Below are positions 34,057 to 43,283 of a stretch of 64,000 nucleotides of DNA, piece by piece (the stretch's first letter is position 1; each line of letters begins with the position of its first letter). Source of the stretch: Bacteroidota bacterium (GTDB lineage: Bacteria > Bacteroidota > Bacteroidia > Flavobacteriales > Flavobacteriaceae). The position numbers were made by a program, and so were the translations under genes. Where the stretch lies: the NCBI GenBank assembly GCA_023446155.1, contig JAEXIT010000001.1, forward strand, positions 62,001-126,000, read 5' to 3'. Below the pieces are notes generated by a model. The model saw only the letters and a program-made list of their open reading frames with translations. It ran no database searches and had not been told where the DNA came from.

Positions 34057-34470
34057 TTATTGTTTGATGTATTTTGTTCCATTTGCTGAAAAGGACTTTT
34101 TATCATCGTCCATAACGATCGTAACGCTGCCGTCTTCCTTTCGGTAGTTACTTTGGGGCATGTGTATGTAGTTTTTACCTTTCCAAGTGTTTCTTTCATT
34201 GTACTTGATGTTTCTAAACTTAAAGGCTACTTTAGCAGCATGCTGTGGCCAACCGCTGTTACCCACGGCCATTACCAGGGCATCGCTACCTTCTGCAAAG
34301 GTTTGGGTTCCGCTAATCCTTATCACCATTCCATCGCTTCTTTTCCAATCGCCGTCCAAGTCGCCAGCCCGAAATGTCTGTGCATGAACTTTAACCATTC
34401 CAAGTATCAACACGAAAAGGAACAAAGTAGCTAGCCGTTTCCCATTATTCTGTATTGCTCTATTCATCAT
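34057..34470 (-). CDS. secreted hypothetical protein, first gene of the minus-strand cluster
   Basis: The 137-residue protein has a signal peptide ending KVHAQ (about residue 31), then DLDGDWKRSDGMVIRIS and KNYIHMPQSNYRKEDG, a small beta-barrel-like pattern reminiscent of lipocalin-type folds, without a firm match. It is the first of the five minus-strand genes. The 301 bp between it and the LuxR regulator hold no gene I can support. Confidence 0.55.
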   Translation of the reverse strand: MMNRAIQNNGKRLATLFLFVLILGMVKVHAQTFRAGDLDGDWKRSDGMVIRISGTQTFAEGSDALVMAVGNSGWPQHAAKVAFKFRNIKYNERNTWKGKNYIHMPQSNYRKEDGSVTIVMDDDKKSFSANGTKYIKQ

Positions 34471-34771
34471 AAATCCTTTACAGTCAAAATTATTAGAATA
34501 TCAAGGAGCATGCAATCACTAATAATAGGTATTTTACTTGCTGCTATAGGGATGCAATACGGCGCCAAAAGCTTCCATGCGACATCTTTTCGTTCCTGTT
34601 CAAACTCCTTGCTTACATCGCTCTTTATTGGCTTTTCTAGTCGAAACGGATAATGTTTAGTGATCTATCGCTCTTAGATCATAACTTTTGAGAGGTTTGG
34701 CAATGCTGCAAAAAAGTAACAATTGGGTTAATAAGTATCTGATCGTATCCTGATTTTTAATACGGAAGCAC

Positions 34772-35548
34772 CTACAACCAGTTTTCCAAAACAGCTTTTG
34801 AGCCAAGTTCTGCGAGTGAGCTGCAACCAGATTTAGAAAAAATATTCTTACGGTGGGAATTTACGGTATGTACCGAAATGCACAACATATCCGCTATTTC
34901 AGGGGAACTGTTACCCGCAAGCACAAGTTTAAGCACTTCTTTTTCCCTTTTAGACAATAACTCTTTACTTGATAATAAAAAGGGCACATTAATAGGAACA
35001 TTAAAAAAAGAAGGTTCATCTTCCAGACCTATAAAGGAAAGTTTGGGTGTGGATTCTCTTGGCAGCAGATGACTAACGTCTGTATGGATCCCTAGTGATC
35101 TAAGTAAATTCTTATCTAAGTCAAATTCTATGATGGCCAGTTGATGTAGGATCCTTACATAATTATCATCCTTGTTCTTTATTCGGAAATCATACTGTAC
35201 CTTATATTTTGTGATTTTATCCGAAGGTAACTCACTGAAAAAATAATGCAATTTTTTTTCGAATTCGATAAAATAAGGCTGATCGTCGGGATGTATCTTT
35301 GACAAAAAATCATTGGCTTTTATACTCTGTTCATAACCCAATACTTTATTGATATGGGGACTGACATATTCAAACTCGCCATCTCTCACGTGAAAGATAA
35401 AGTAGTAATAATCACCCGGCTGAAAAAGGTTTAGAAGCTTCTTATGAATTTCTATTTGGAAATCGAGAGGCTTATATGAGCCCTGTTTGGCAATCTCTTT
35501 CCAAACTTGCCTGGCCTTATCATAAAAAATAATATCATTATTTTTCAT
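34772..35548 (-). CDS. PAS-LuxR transcriptional regulator
   Basis: I start at 35548 (MKNNDIIFYDKARQVWKEIA), giving 258 residues; an upstream ATG at 35587 lies within a terminator stem. The centre (about residues 55-160) is a PAS fold (YYYFIFHVRDGEFEYVSPHI, KIHPDDQPYF). The C-terminus is a LuxR/GerE HTH (LSKREKEVLKLVLAGNSSPE, then VNSHRKNIFSK) at about 195-250. No receiver is present, so the PAS domain is the likely sensor. It is transcribed toward the secreted-protein cluster, which may be its target. Confidence 0.82.
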   Translation of the reverse strand: MKNNDIIFYDKARQVWKEIAKQGSYKPLDFQIEIHKKLLNLFQPGDYYYFIFHVRDGEFEYVSPHINKVLGYEQSIKANDFLSKIHPDDQPYFIEFEKKLHYFFSELPSDKITKYKVQYDFRIKNKDDNYVRILHQLAIIEFDLDKNLLRSLGIHTDVSHLLPRESTPKLSFIGLEDEPSFFNVPINVPFLLSSKELLSKREKEVLKLVLAGNSSPEIADMLCISVHTVNSHRKNIFSKSGCSSLAELGSKAVLENWL

Positions 35549-35577
35549 ACTCTCGCTTTTTTCAAAAATACAAAAAA

Positions 35578-35613
35578 ACTCAAACAATCACTTCAATTAA
35601 CGATTGTTTGAGT
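35578..35613 (-). terminator. terminator of the HxlR gene
   Basis: A perfect 12-bp stem (ACTCAAACAATC with GATTGTTTGAGT) and a 12-base loop. Read on the minus strand it is followed by a T-run (35572-35577). It lies between the HxlR gene stop (35704) and the LuxR gene. Confidence 0.65.
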
Positions 35614-35703
35614 ATTACTTTAACTGAAATCTACACCACCAGACTGTATATAAATATCACCATTGAATCTAAATCATAGCCATAAAATCTGCCCATGCCT
35701 CCG

Positions 35704-36120
35704 TTAGCTGATGCTTTCTTTTAGGTCATTAGCCATTTTTTTAATGAATCCTTCCTTGTCCTTTTTTACCTCGCTCAACACTGCTTTTCTGTCCTCGGGC
35801 AAATCATAATACTTTTCTGCCCATAGGTTTATTTCAACCATTAAAGGCAGTAGGTCTATTCCCTTTGGTGTAAGTTGGTATAAAACTTTTGCCTTACTTT
35901 CCGGATGGTCAGATTTGGTAATGATTCCGTTCTCTTCCAGCGTTTGTAATCGGGACGCTAAAATATTGGTAGCAATTTTTTCTTCTGATTTTAAAAAATC
36001 GCCATAGGTGCATTGTTTTGCAAACATTAAATCCCTCACAATTAAGAGCGACCACTTATCTCCCCATACCTCAAGGGAACTACTAACAGGACAATCCGAT
36101 CTTTTTTTACTATCTGCCAT
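35704..36120 (-). CDS. HxlR-family regulator
   Basis: The 138-residue winged-helix protein has the HxlR layout: CPVSSSLEVWGDKWSLLIV (Cys10 onward), then FLKSEEKIATNILASRLQTL and GIITKSDHPESKAKVLYQLT. Family members sense reactive electrophiles or quinones through the N-terminal Cys and repress neighbouring oxidoreductase genes. It diverges from a three-gene oxidoreductase operon, and two CTTGC/GCAAG palindromes lie in the shared promoter region, so it most likely regulates that operon. Confidence 0.85.
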   Translation of the reverse strand: MADSKKRSDCPVSSSLEVWGDKWSLLIVRDLMFAKQCTYGDFLKSEEKIATNILASRLQTLEENGIITKSDHPESKAKVLYQLTPKGIDLLPLMVEINLWAEKYYDLPEDRKAVLSEVKKDKEGFIKKMANDLKESIS

Positions 36121-36138
36121 AAATAATTTTCAAAATCA

Positions 36139-36186
36139 CTTGCAAAAAGCAAGTTGTTTTATATCTTTGCACTTGCAAAATGCAAG
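36139..36186 (+). promoter_or_regulatory. two HxlR-type operators around the promoter of the oxidoreductase operon
   Basis: CTTGCAAAAAGCAAG (36139-36153) and CTTGCAAAATGCAAG (36172-36186) are palindromes with five-base arms, 33 bp apart (three helical turns). Between them lies TATCTTTG (36162-36169), a perfect TAnnTTTG -7 box for the plus-strand operon. Binding at both sites would cover the promoter. Confidence 0.65.
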
Positions 36187-36216
36187 CAAAATTACAAACT
36201 TTTTAAAACAAAAAAA

Positions 36217-36939
36217 ATGAAAATAACAGGAAATACAATTTTTATCAGCGGCGGTAGCGCAGGAATAGGTCTGGAAATCGCCAAAAAATTTAACGCAGCA
36301 GGCAATAAAGTCATCATTAACGGGCGTAATGCTGAACGACTTGAAAAAGCGCTTAAAGTGCTTGATAATGCAATTGCCATCCAAGGGGATTTATCAGTAG
36401 AAGCAGATAGAATCCGCATCGCGGAAGATTTAAAAAACAATCATCCAGAGGTCAATATCATTGTAAACAATGCCGGTGCAGCATTTGGTTATTTATTGAG
36501 CGAAACTACCAACGCACACGAAAAAGCTGCAATTGAGATGAATACAAATTATTTGGCAATCATCCATTTTACGGAATTAATGCTACCACATCTCTTGCAA
36601 AAAGAATCGGCTGCAATTGCCAATGTTTCCTCAATTGCGGTGTTTGGTAGTCACAAATTTTTACCGACTTACGGTGCTACCAAAGCGGCACTTCATTCTT
36701 ATACAGTCGCCTTGAGAATGACGTATGAAGAGCGAAAAAATCTACAGGTATACGAAATCTATCCGCCTTTGGTAAATACAGAGTTCTCAGCAGAAATAGG
36801 TGGTGCAAACGGTATTCCACCTTCTGAAGTAGCTGATGAATTTTTCGCTGCACTTGAAAACAATCAATTTGACGTACCCGTTGGTGAAACGAAAAAGTAT
36901 GCAGCGGCAGTGGCAGAAGCGATATCAAAAATTTCATAA
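36217..36939 (+). CDS. short-chain dehydrogenase/reductase
   Basis: I start at 36217 (MKITGNTIFISGGSAGIGLE), giving 240 residues; an earlier frame from 36154 runs through the operator. The cofactor motif GGSAGIG lies at residues 12-18, NNAG at about 83-86, and the catalytic Ser with YGATK (Tyr-x-x-x-Lys) at about 150-154. The fold is the classical SDR. The substrate is unknown. It is first in an operon of three redox genes under the HxlR operators. Confidence 0.85.
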   Translation: MKITGNTIFISGGSAGIGLEIAKKFNAAGNKVIINGRNAERLEKALKVLDNAIAIQGDLSVEADRIRIAEDLKNNHPEVNIIVNNAGAAFGYLLSETTNAHEKAAIEMNTNYLAIIHFTELMLPHLLQKESAAIANVSSIAVFGSHKFLPTYGATKAALHSYTVALRMTYEERKNLQVYEIYPPLVNTEFSAEIGGANGIPPSEVADEFFAALENNQFDVPVGETKKYAAAVAEAISKIS

Positions 36940-36963
36940 ATCGATTAGTATAGAACCTGGATT

Positions 36964-37731
36964 ATGGATTTGAAAAATAAAACGATCTTGATTACCGGCG
37001 GGGGTTCCGGTATTGGGTTGGAAGCCGCCCACCAGTTTTTACAGACAGGTGCAAAGGTCGTCATCACAGGAAGAAATCAGCGTAGGCTGGACGATGCGGT
37101 AAAGCTTTACCCGACACTCGTGGCAATACAAAGTGATGCGTCTAAGGAAGATGATGCCAACAGTTTGTTCAAAAAAATAGAAGAACTGGGCGGCATAGAT
37201 ATTTTGTACCATAATGCAGGTGTGGGTGTACCGCCATCCAATCTGGGCCTCCCTAAAAATGACCATTTAGAAGGTGCCATGTACGAAATGGAAGTAAACT
37301 ATTTTGGTGTAATACGGTTGAACAATCTATTCATGGATATGCTGAAATCCAGAAAGGAAGCTGCGATTATCCATACTACTTCCATTCTCAGTATCGTCCC
37401 GTCTGCCATTGAGGCTACCTATTCTTCTTCTAAAACAGCATTGGCATTTTATGTGCAGTCGTTACGTAAACACCTGCAGGTTATTGATAGCAAATTGAAG
37501 ATATTTGAACTGCTTCCCCCCTTGGTTGATACAGATATGGTAGCCGATCGGGACGATAAAAAAATCAGCCCCGCTCAGTTGATAAATGGCTTAATTAAAG
37601 GTTTGGAGAACGATATCTATACGATTAGAATTGGTGACAGCAAGACCATTTACTTTTTGAACCGTTTTCTTCCGAAGGAGGCCTACAACATCATCAATTC
37701 AAAAAAGCACAACAAGAAATTAGTCAATTAA
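36964..37731 (+). CDS. short-chain dehydrogenase/reductase, second gene
   Basis: The 255-residue protein is an SDR with TGGGSGIG at residues 11-18, HNAG at about 84-87, and the active-site region with Tyr and Lys in YSSSKTA (about 154-160). It is clearly related to the preceding gene but longer at the C-terminus. It lies 24 bp after the first SDR and 11 bp before the MDR gene. The substrate is unknown; a role in carbonyl or quinone detoxification fits the HxlR context. Confidence 0.85.
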   Translation: MDLKNKTILITGGGSGIGLEAAHQFLQTGAKVVITGRNQRRLDDAVKLYPTLVAIQSDASKEDDANSLFKKIEELGGIDILYHNAGVGVPPSNLGLPKNDHLEGAMYEMEVNYFGVIRLNNLFMDMLKSRKEAAIIHTTSILSIVPSAIEATYSSSKTALAFYVQSLRKHLQVIDSKLKIFELLPPLVDTDMVADRDDKKISPAQLINGLIKGLENDIYTIRIGDSKTIYFLNRFLPKEAYNIINSKKHNKKLVN

Positions 37732-37742
37732 TTTTAATCGAT

Positions 37743-38744
37743 ATGAAAGCATACAGTATCTCCAAATATAGTAAAGACGATAAAATGCAACTGGTTGATA
37801 TACCCGAACCGAATATTGGGGAAAATGAAGTTTTGGTAGCTATTCATGCCACTGCCATCAACCAGCTGGACAACAAACTGAAGGAGGGCGAGTTTAAATT
37901 GTTGTTGCCCTATAAATTTCCTTTGATTTTGGGCCACGATTTTGCCGGAGTGGTAACAAAGATTGGGCAAAAAGTCAATCGTTTTAAAGTGGGAGATGAA
38001 GTATTTGCCCGTCCCGCCGATTTTCATATTGGTACATTTGCCGAATACATTGCTGTCAATGAAAATGATCTGGCTTTGAAGCCTAAAAACATTTCAATGG
38101 AAGAGGCTGCATCTATTCCCTTGGTGGCTTTAACGGTGTGGCAGGCTTTTGTAGAGAAAGCGCAACTTAAAAAAGGGCAAAAGGTATTTATACAGGCAGG
38201 TTCTGGCGGTGTAGGCACGATTGCCATTCAATTGGCAAAACATTGGGGTGCCGCCGTGGCGACGACCGCAAGTGCCAATAATTTTGAATTGCTCAAAAGC
38301 TTGGGAGCCGATGTAGTTATTGATTACAAAACGCAGGATTTTGAAACCATTCTAAAAGATTACGATCTGGTACTGAACAGCCAAGACGAAAAAACGCTTT
38401 CAAAATCGTTACGCATTTTAAAAAGAGCTGGAAAAGTGGTCTCGATTTCAGGACCGCCAGATGCAGCTTTTGGCAAAGAGTTAGGCTTATCTTGGTTTAT
38501 GAAAATGGTCATTTCATTTTTAAGCAGAAAAGTAAGGAAACAGGCCAAAAAACTAGATGTTGATTACTCGTTTCTTTTTATGAAAGCCAATGGCAAACAA
38601 TTATCAGCAATTGCAAATTTGATTGAAACGGGTGTGATAAGTCCAGTTATTGATAAAGTTTTCCAATTTGAAGAAATGAATGAGGCGATGGAGTACGTTT
38701 CAAGGGGCAGGGCTAAAGGAAAAGTTGTTGCCAGAGTCAAATAA
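37743..38744 (+). CDS. zinc-independent MDR-type NADP oxidoreductase (quinone oxidoreductase-like)
   Basis: The 333-residue protein has the MDR alcohol dehydrogenase fold: a GroES-like part with GHDFAGVV (about residues 60-67) and a Rossmann part with AGSGGVGTIAIQLAKHWGA (about 157-175). The zinc-binding Cys/His set of true alcohol dehydrogenases is missing, as in quinone reductases. It reduces quinone- or enone-like substrates with NADPH in relatives. It ends the HxlR-controlled operon. Confidence 0.85.
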   Translation: MKAYSISKYSKDDKMQLVDIPEPNIGENEVLVAIHATAINQLDNKLKEGEFKLLLPYKFPLILGHDFAGVVTKIGQKVNRFKVGDEVFARPADFHIGTFAEYIAVNENDLALKPKNISMEEAASIPLVALTVWQAFVEKAQLKKGQKVFIQAGSGGVGTIAIQLAKHWGAAVATTASANNFELLKSLGADVVIDYKTQDFETILKDYDLVLNSQDEKTLSKSLRILKRAGKVVSISGPPDAAFGKELGLSWFMKMVISFLSRKVRKQAKKLDVDYSFLFMKANGKQLSAIANLIETGVISPVIDKVFQFEEMNEAMEYVSRGRAKGKVVARVK

Positions 38745-39437
38745 CTGCGGTTTATTTTAAATAGTAACAGTGTCCCTATAAGGTATGAACTATAACAAAC
38801 TGTAGAACTGCAAAACAGATTATCTCACCTTTATTCAGATGTGAGCAGCTAACAAAAACAATAAGCTATTACTACGCGAAGTCTTTCGTAATAAAATTGA
38901 TGTAGCGCAATATTTAGTTGATTTCAAACCGAGTATTTCTTCATAACTAGAGATCTTTTAAGATTAAATATATTTGAAATATCCATCCTAAAAAGGATGG
39001 ATATTTGCTTCAATAAATAAAATTTACTCTCTCTCAGTATTTTCATTCTGACCCAATCTCTTTTCTTTACTCTTCTTTTTATTTTTTATCAAAGTCAGTT
39101 ACGTTAAGTAATCCAACAGTTCATATCAATACTTAGACATCCATAGCGCTCTGGGAAGCGTCGTTAATTATTCCTATAAATGTATAAAAACTATAAATGT
39201 CATCGCCATTTAAAAATTTAAGTATTTTAGAATGCAACATTTTTTCTCAATACCCATTCTTTAAACTCTAGTCAAGAACCACGTTAATTAGTCCTAAACT
39301 TTCCAACATTATCCCTTAAATTGAACACAATCACTATAAATAAAAAGAAATTCTAATAAAAGTATCAGGAACAACATAAGTGGCTCGTTAAATTAATTTA
39401 TATCTTAGATAACTGTATAATCTCAAAAAAAATTAAC
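38745..39437. other. non-coding region before the Gabija operon
   Basis: This 693-bp AT-rich stretch has no gene I can support. A hairpin at 38978-39007 (next entry) lies 233 bp after the operon stop. The last 100 bp before gajA must hold its promoter, but no clear TAnnTTTG box is visible. The low complexity is typical of a defence-gene insertion site. Confidence 0.5.
38978..39007. terminator. hairpin terminator candidate
   Basis: A 13-bp perfect stem (AAATATCCATCCT with its complement AGGATGGATATTT) and a 4-base A loop. It lacks a long T-run after it, so the terminator call is moderate. Confidence 0.5.
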
Positions 39438-41225
39438 GTGTACTTATCAAATATTAAACTTTGGAATTTTAGAAAGTTTGGTACTGAAGGTGAAATAAAC
39501 TTGGAAGAACCAAACTTAGATCTAAATCTCTGTAAAGGACTAAATGTAATCATAGGTGAAAATGATAGCGGCAAAACTGCTATCATAGATGCAATAAAAC
39601 TTGTATTAAAAACACATAGCTATGACTTTATTAGAATTGAAGACCGAGATTTTTTTAACAATTCAACTCGTTTCAGAATAGAGCTGACTTTTGAAGGTTT
39701 AACACCCGATGAAGCAAAAAATTTTACTGAATGGCTGGGCTGGACGAGAGAAGCATCTAACGTCAATCCCTTCCTAAAAATAAACTATGATGTCAGAAGG
39801 CAAGGTGAAAAAATATTACCGACAGATATAAAAGCAGGTGTTGACAATGACGGCTATTTACTAACAGCCGAAGCTAGGGAATATCTTAAAGCAACCTATC
39901 TTAAGCCTCTTAGAGACGCAGAAAACGAACTGATTGCCAAACGCAACTCGAGATTATCACAAATTCTTTTAGGGGATGAAGCCTTTAAGGGGAAAGAAGA
40001 TACAAACGAATTAGTGCAGATTTTTTCCACCTTGAAAGTAAATCTAGAAAATTATTTTAAGGGTGAATTTGAAGTCAAGACCGCAAATGAATCAGGGGAA
40101 GAACAAACGAAGAAGCCGCAAGATGGGAAACAAATTAAAGATAAGATCGACGGCTACATTAAGGGTTTCTATGGAGACAATTATGAAACTGAATTCAACG
40201 CTTCTTCAAACGATATAAAGAGTATTCTCGAAAAACTGACCTTATTTCTCAAAGACGAACACAATCCCGGTTTAGGAACATTGAATCGACTATTTATGGC
40301 AGCTGAACTCCTTCATTTAAACAAATCCAATTGGAGTGGCTTACGTCTTGGATTAGTGGAAGAATTGGAAGCTCACCTACATCCCCAAGCTCAAATGCAG
40401 GTCATAGAGGCTTTCCAGAAATATACTTCTATCCAACTTATTCTTACTACCCATAGCCCAAATTTAGCATCCAAGATAAACTTGGAAAATCTGACTATCT
40501 GCAGTAATGGCAAAGCTTTCCCTATGGGTGATTCATATACTAAGTTAGACAAGATCAACTACAAATTTTTAGAAAAATTCCTTGATACAACAAAAGCAAA
40601 TCTATTTTTTGCTAAGGGCGTAATTTTAGTTGAAGGCTGGGCGGAAGAAATCCTAATACCAAGCATTGCAAAATTAATTGGAATTAATTTAACGGAAAAG
40701 GGTGTTTCGATTGTGAATATTGGCCATACCGGTTTTGACCATTATGTAAAAATCTATCTCCGACAAATGAAACCATTTATGACTATTCCTGTCGCTGTAA
40801 TTACTGATTCCGACGTGAGGGAATTTGAAATTAAATCTGGTGATTACATAAAGAGAGATGCAAGTATTGTTCAGCAGGAAACACAACAAAAAATAGCAAG
40901 TATTACAGGACAAGCAGAACAAAATGTAAAATACTTCCCTGCTACAAATTGGACTTTAGAATATTCACTTTTTAAATCAAAAATTCTAAGCAATATTTTT
41001 CAGACGGCTGCTAGAGGAATTCATACGAACACCGATTGGACAGACTTTGAAAAAGCTCTTGCCACAAAATTGATTAATAAAGGATTAAAGAAAACTGAAA
41101 TAGCCTATCTCATTGCAAATGCTATCGATGAAGATTTAAAAAATCCTAAACAAACAATTCAAATTAAAGCAAGTGACTCAATTGATTATATTCTAAACGC
41201 TATTAAGTATGCTACAGGAAATTAA
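39438..41225 (+). CDS. gajA: Gabija protein GajA (OLD-family nuclease)
   Basis: The gene starts with GTG (reading MYLSNIKLWNFRKFG) and encodes 595 residues. The N-terminal ABC-type ATPase has Walker A GENDSGKTAI (about residues 37-46) and LVEELEAHLHPQ (about 305-316). A Toprim domain follows, with its acidic motifs VILVEGWAEE (about 394) and VITDSD (about 453). ATPase followed by Toprim is the OLD nuclease layout and with the next gene defines Gabija. GajA cuts DNA when nucleotide levels fall, as in infection. It overlaps gajB by 17 bp. The length matches known GajA proteins (about 580). Confidence 0.88.
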   Translation: MYLSNIKLWNFRKFGTEGEINLEEPNLDLNLCKGLNVIIGENDSGKTAIIDAIKLVLKTHSYDFIRIEDRDFFNNSTRFRIELTFEGLTPDEAKNFTEWLGWTREASNVNPFLKINYDVRRQGEKILPTDIKAGVDNDGYLLTAEAREYLKATYLKPLRDAENELIAKRNSRLSQILLGDEAFKGKEDTNELVQIFSTLKVNLENYFKGEFEVKTANESGEEQTKKPQDGKQIKDKIDGYIKGFYGDNYETEFNASSNDIKSILEKLTLFLKDEHNPGLGTLNRLFMAAELLHLNKSNWSGLRLGLVEELEAHLHPQAQMQVIEAFQKYTSIQLILTTHSPNLASKINLENLTICSNGKAFPMGDSYTKLDKINYKFLEKFLDTTKANLFFAKGVILVEGWAEEILIPSIAKLIGINLTEKGVSIVNIGHTGFDHYVKIYLRQMKPFMTIPVAVITDSDVREFEIKSGDYIKRDASIVQQETQQKIASITGQAEQNVKYFPATNWTLEYSLFKSKILSNIFQTAARGIHTNTDWTDFEKALATKLINKGLKKTEIAYLIANAIDEDLKNPKQTIQIKASDSIDYILNAIKYATGN

Positions 41226-43254
41226 TATAACAGATGATGATATTTTTTACGCTGAAAAAATACTTCTCCCTATGGGTAGTAAATTTGATGACGAAAGAAG
41301 AGCCTTTATACGGAATCTTAACACTATAGATTTACAAGCCGTACCTGGTAGCGGAAAAACAACAGTTTTATTAGCTAAGCTACTCATTATAGAACAAAAG
41401 CTTCCTTTTGCTGATGGCTCTGGTGTATTAGTTATCTCCCATACGAACACTGCGATAGATGAAATAAAAGAAAAGATACAAAAGCATTGTCCGAAACTTT
41501 TCTCCTATCCAAATTTTGTTGGTACAATACAAAGCTTTGTAGACGAATTTTTAGCCATTCCATTTTACAATTCCTTCTTCAATAGCAAATTAAGCTGGAT
41601 TGATACAGAAAAATATCAAGAAGAAATTTTAAAGCTCTTTAATATAATTGCCTGGGACAAAAAATATGATCAACCAACGAAGTGGTTTTACTCGAGACAT
41701 ATTACAAAAGCAAATGCTGAAGCTAATGGTGATGATGTGCTTAAAAAGGCAATTTGTCAAAAATATATAGATGATGAAGTTAAGGGACTGTATTATGATT
41801 TTATAACAAGTGAAATTAAGAACAATAAAAATGTTGTTTTGTTAAAAACTACGACAAATGATAAATATATTGGTTTAAAAAAGATAATCTTTGAAACACT
41901 ACAAAAGGGTATAATTTCCTTTGAGTATGCCTATCATTTTGGAGAGCATTACTTAGATGGAAGACCCCTGATTAGAGAAATTCTACAAAAACGTTTTTCT
42001 TATGTATTTGTCGACGAGATGCAAGACATGGATGCTCGACAATATAGCTTGCTAGAAAAAGTATTTTATGATGAAGGGCGGAGTACTTCTATAATCCAAC
42101 GTATCGGAGACAAAAATCAAGCTATTTACAACTCCATTGAAACGACTGATGTTTGGTTAGATAGAGATAGTGTGCTAAAGCTGAGTGGTAGTCAAAGGCT
42201 CAGTAAACCAATTGCAGATGTTGTGAAAAGATTTGCTTTGTACAATGACGATAATTTTGACATTATTGGTTTAAACCAGTGTACTTTAAAACCTCATATC
42301 CTATTGTTTGAAAACGCAACAATCAGCAATCTTATTCCACGATTTGCACAAATAGTTAAGACTCATAAAGAAAATGGCAGCTTTACTAATCCCGAAAAGT
42401 CTGTTAAGGTTATCTGTTGGAATACAGACTGGAAAGAAGACAATATCAGTCGTCAAGATAGTACGAAATTAAGACTGGTAGACTATCACACAGAATTTAA
42501 AAAGGAAAAAGGTAAACCAAAACAGGATTATGATTGCTTAAAAAGCTATTTGCTCTTTTATGATAAAAACAAAAAAACTTTAGAACCATTACGTAAAAAT
42601 ATCTTAAATGCTTTTCTAAAAATACTACGCTTCGAAAATGTAACAAGCATAAATGAACGACATTATACAAAGAAAAAATTACTTGATTTTATACGAGAAA
42701 AAGATATCTATAAACTCGACGAACTAAATCTAAATCTCTATAACTGGTCAATTGGAATCATTAACGGAAATATTACCGCCACATTAAGTGAGATTAAATT
42801 GTACATTCCAAATTTCTTTGCACTATTTTCAGAGCTAAAACTGTCAAAGAGTTTATCCTTTATCAATAATGACACAACTGGCGTTTCTTTCGTTAATAAC
42901 GAAAGTACTGAAGTTACCAATCATTACAAGCAAGACGGGCTTGAGATTGAGATCACAAGCGTTCACGCTGTAAAAGGTCAAACACACTGCGCCACATTAT
43001 ATCTGGAGTCTTACTTTCAGAAAGATGGAAGTGGCCTAAATGCAAAATCTTATGAGTCTCAACGCTTAGCTAATCAATTCAAAGGAGCAAGAATTGGAGC
43101 AAATGTTGGCACCCGTATTCAGCAATCCGCGAAGATGGCTTACGTAGGCTTCTCTAGACCAACCGATCTACTTTGTATTGCAATTGACAAGAATAGATTT
43201 GACATTTTTTTAAGTGATATAGATAACAGTGCATGGGAGATAATAACGGTTTAA
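41209..43254 (+). CDS. gajB: Gabija protein GajB (UvrD-like helicase)
   Basis: The 681-residue protein is a superfamily 1 helicase. Motif I is AVPGSGKTTVLLAK (about residues 43-56), motif II is FVDEMQDMD (about 267-275), motif III-like region is RIGDKNQAIYN (about 300), motif V is TSVHAVKGQTH (about 583-593), and motif VI is AYVGFSRPTD (about 643-652). The start overlaps the gajA end. GajB detects DNA ends and assists GajA in known systems. It is longer than the roughly 500-residue B. cereus protein, with an inserted region near residues 400-560. Confidence 0.85.
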   Translation: MLQEINITDDDIFYAEKILLPMGSKFDDERRAFIRNLNTIDLQAVPGSGKTTVLLAKLLIIEQKLPFADGSGVLVISHTNTAIDEIKEKIQKHCPKLFSYPNFVGTIQSFVDEFLAIPFYNSFFNSKLSWIDTEKYQEEILKLFNIIAWDKKYDQPTKWFYSRHITKANAEANGDDVLKKAICQKYIDDEVKGLYYDFITSEIKNNKNVVLLKTTTNDKYIGLKKIIFETLQKGIISFEYAYHFGEHYLDGRPLIREILQKRFSYVFVDEMQDMDARQYSLLEKVFYDEGRSTSIIQRIGDKNQAIYNSIETTDVWLDRDSVLKLSGSQRLSKPIADVVKRFALYNDDNFDIIGLNQCTLKPHILLFENATISNLIPRFAQIVKTHKENGSFTNPEKSVKVICWNTDWKEDNISRQDSTKLRLVDYHTEFKKEKGKPKQDYDCLKSYLLFYDKNKKTLEPLRKNILNAFLKILRFENVTSINERHYTKKKLLDFIREKDIYKLDELNLNLYNWSIGIINGNITATLSEIKLYIPNFFALFSELKLSKSLSFINNDTTGVSFVNNESTEVTNHYKQDGLEIEITSVHAVKGQTHCATLYLESYFQKDGSGLNAKSYESQRLANQFKGARIGANVGTRIQQSAKMAYVGFSRPTDLLCIAIDKNRFDIFLSDIDNSAWEIITV

Positions 43255-43283
43255 GTTCCATAAACGGGGAAACTATAAATTCT

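Noticed and set aside
34471..34771. Gene in the gap between the secreted cluster and the LuxR regulator
   Set aside because: No frame of useful length with protein-like composition is seen on either strand.
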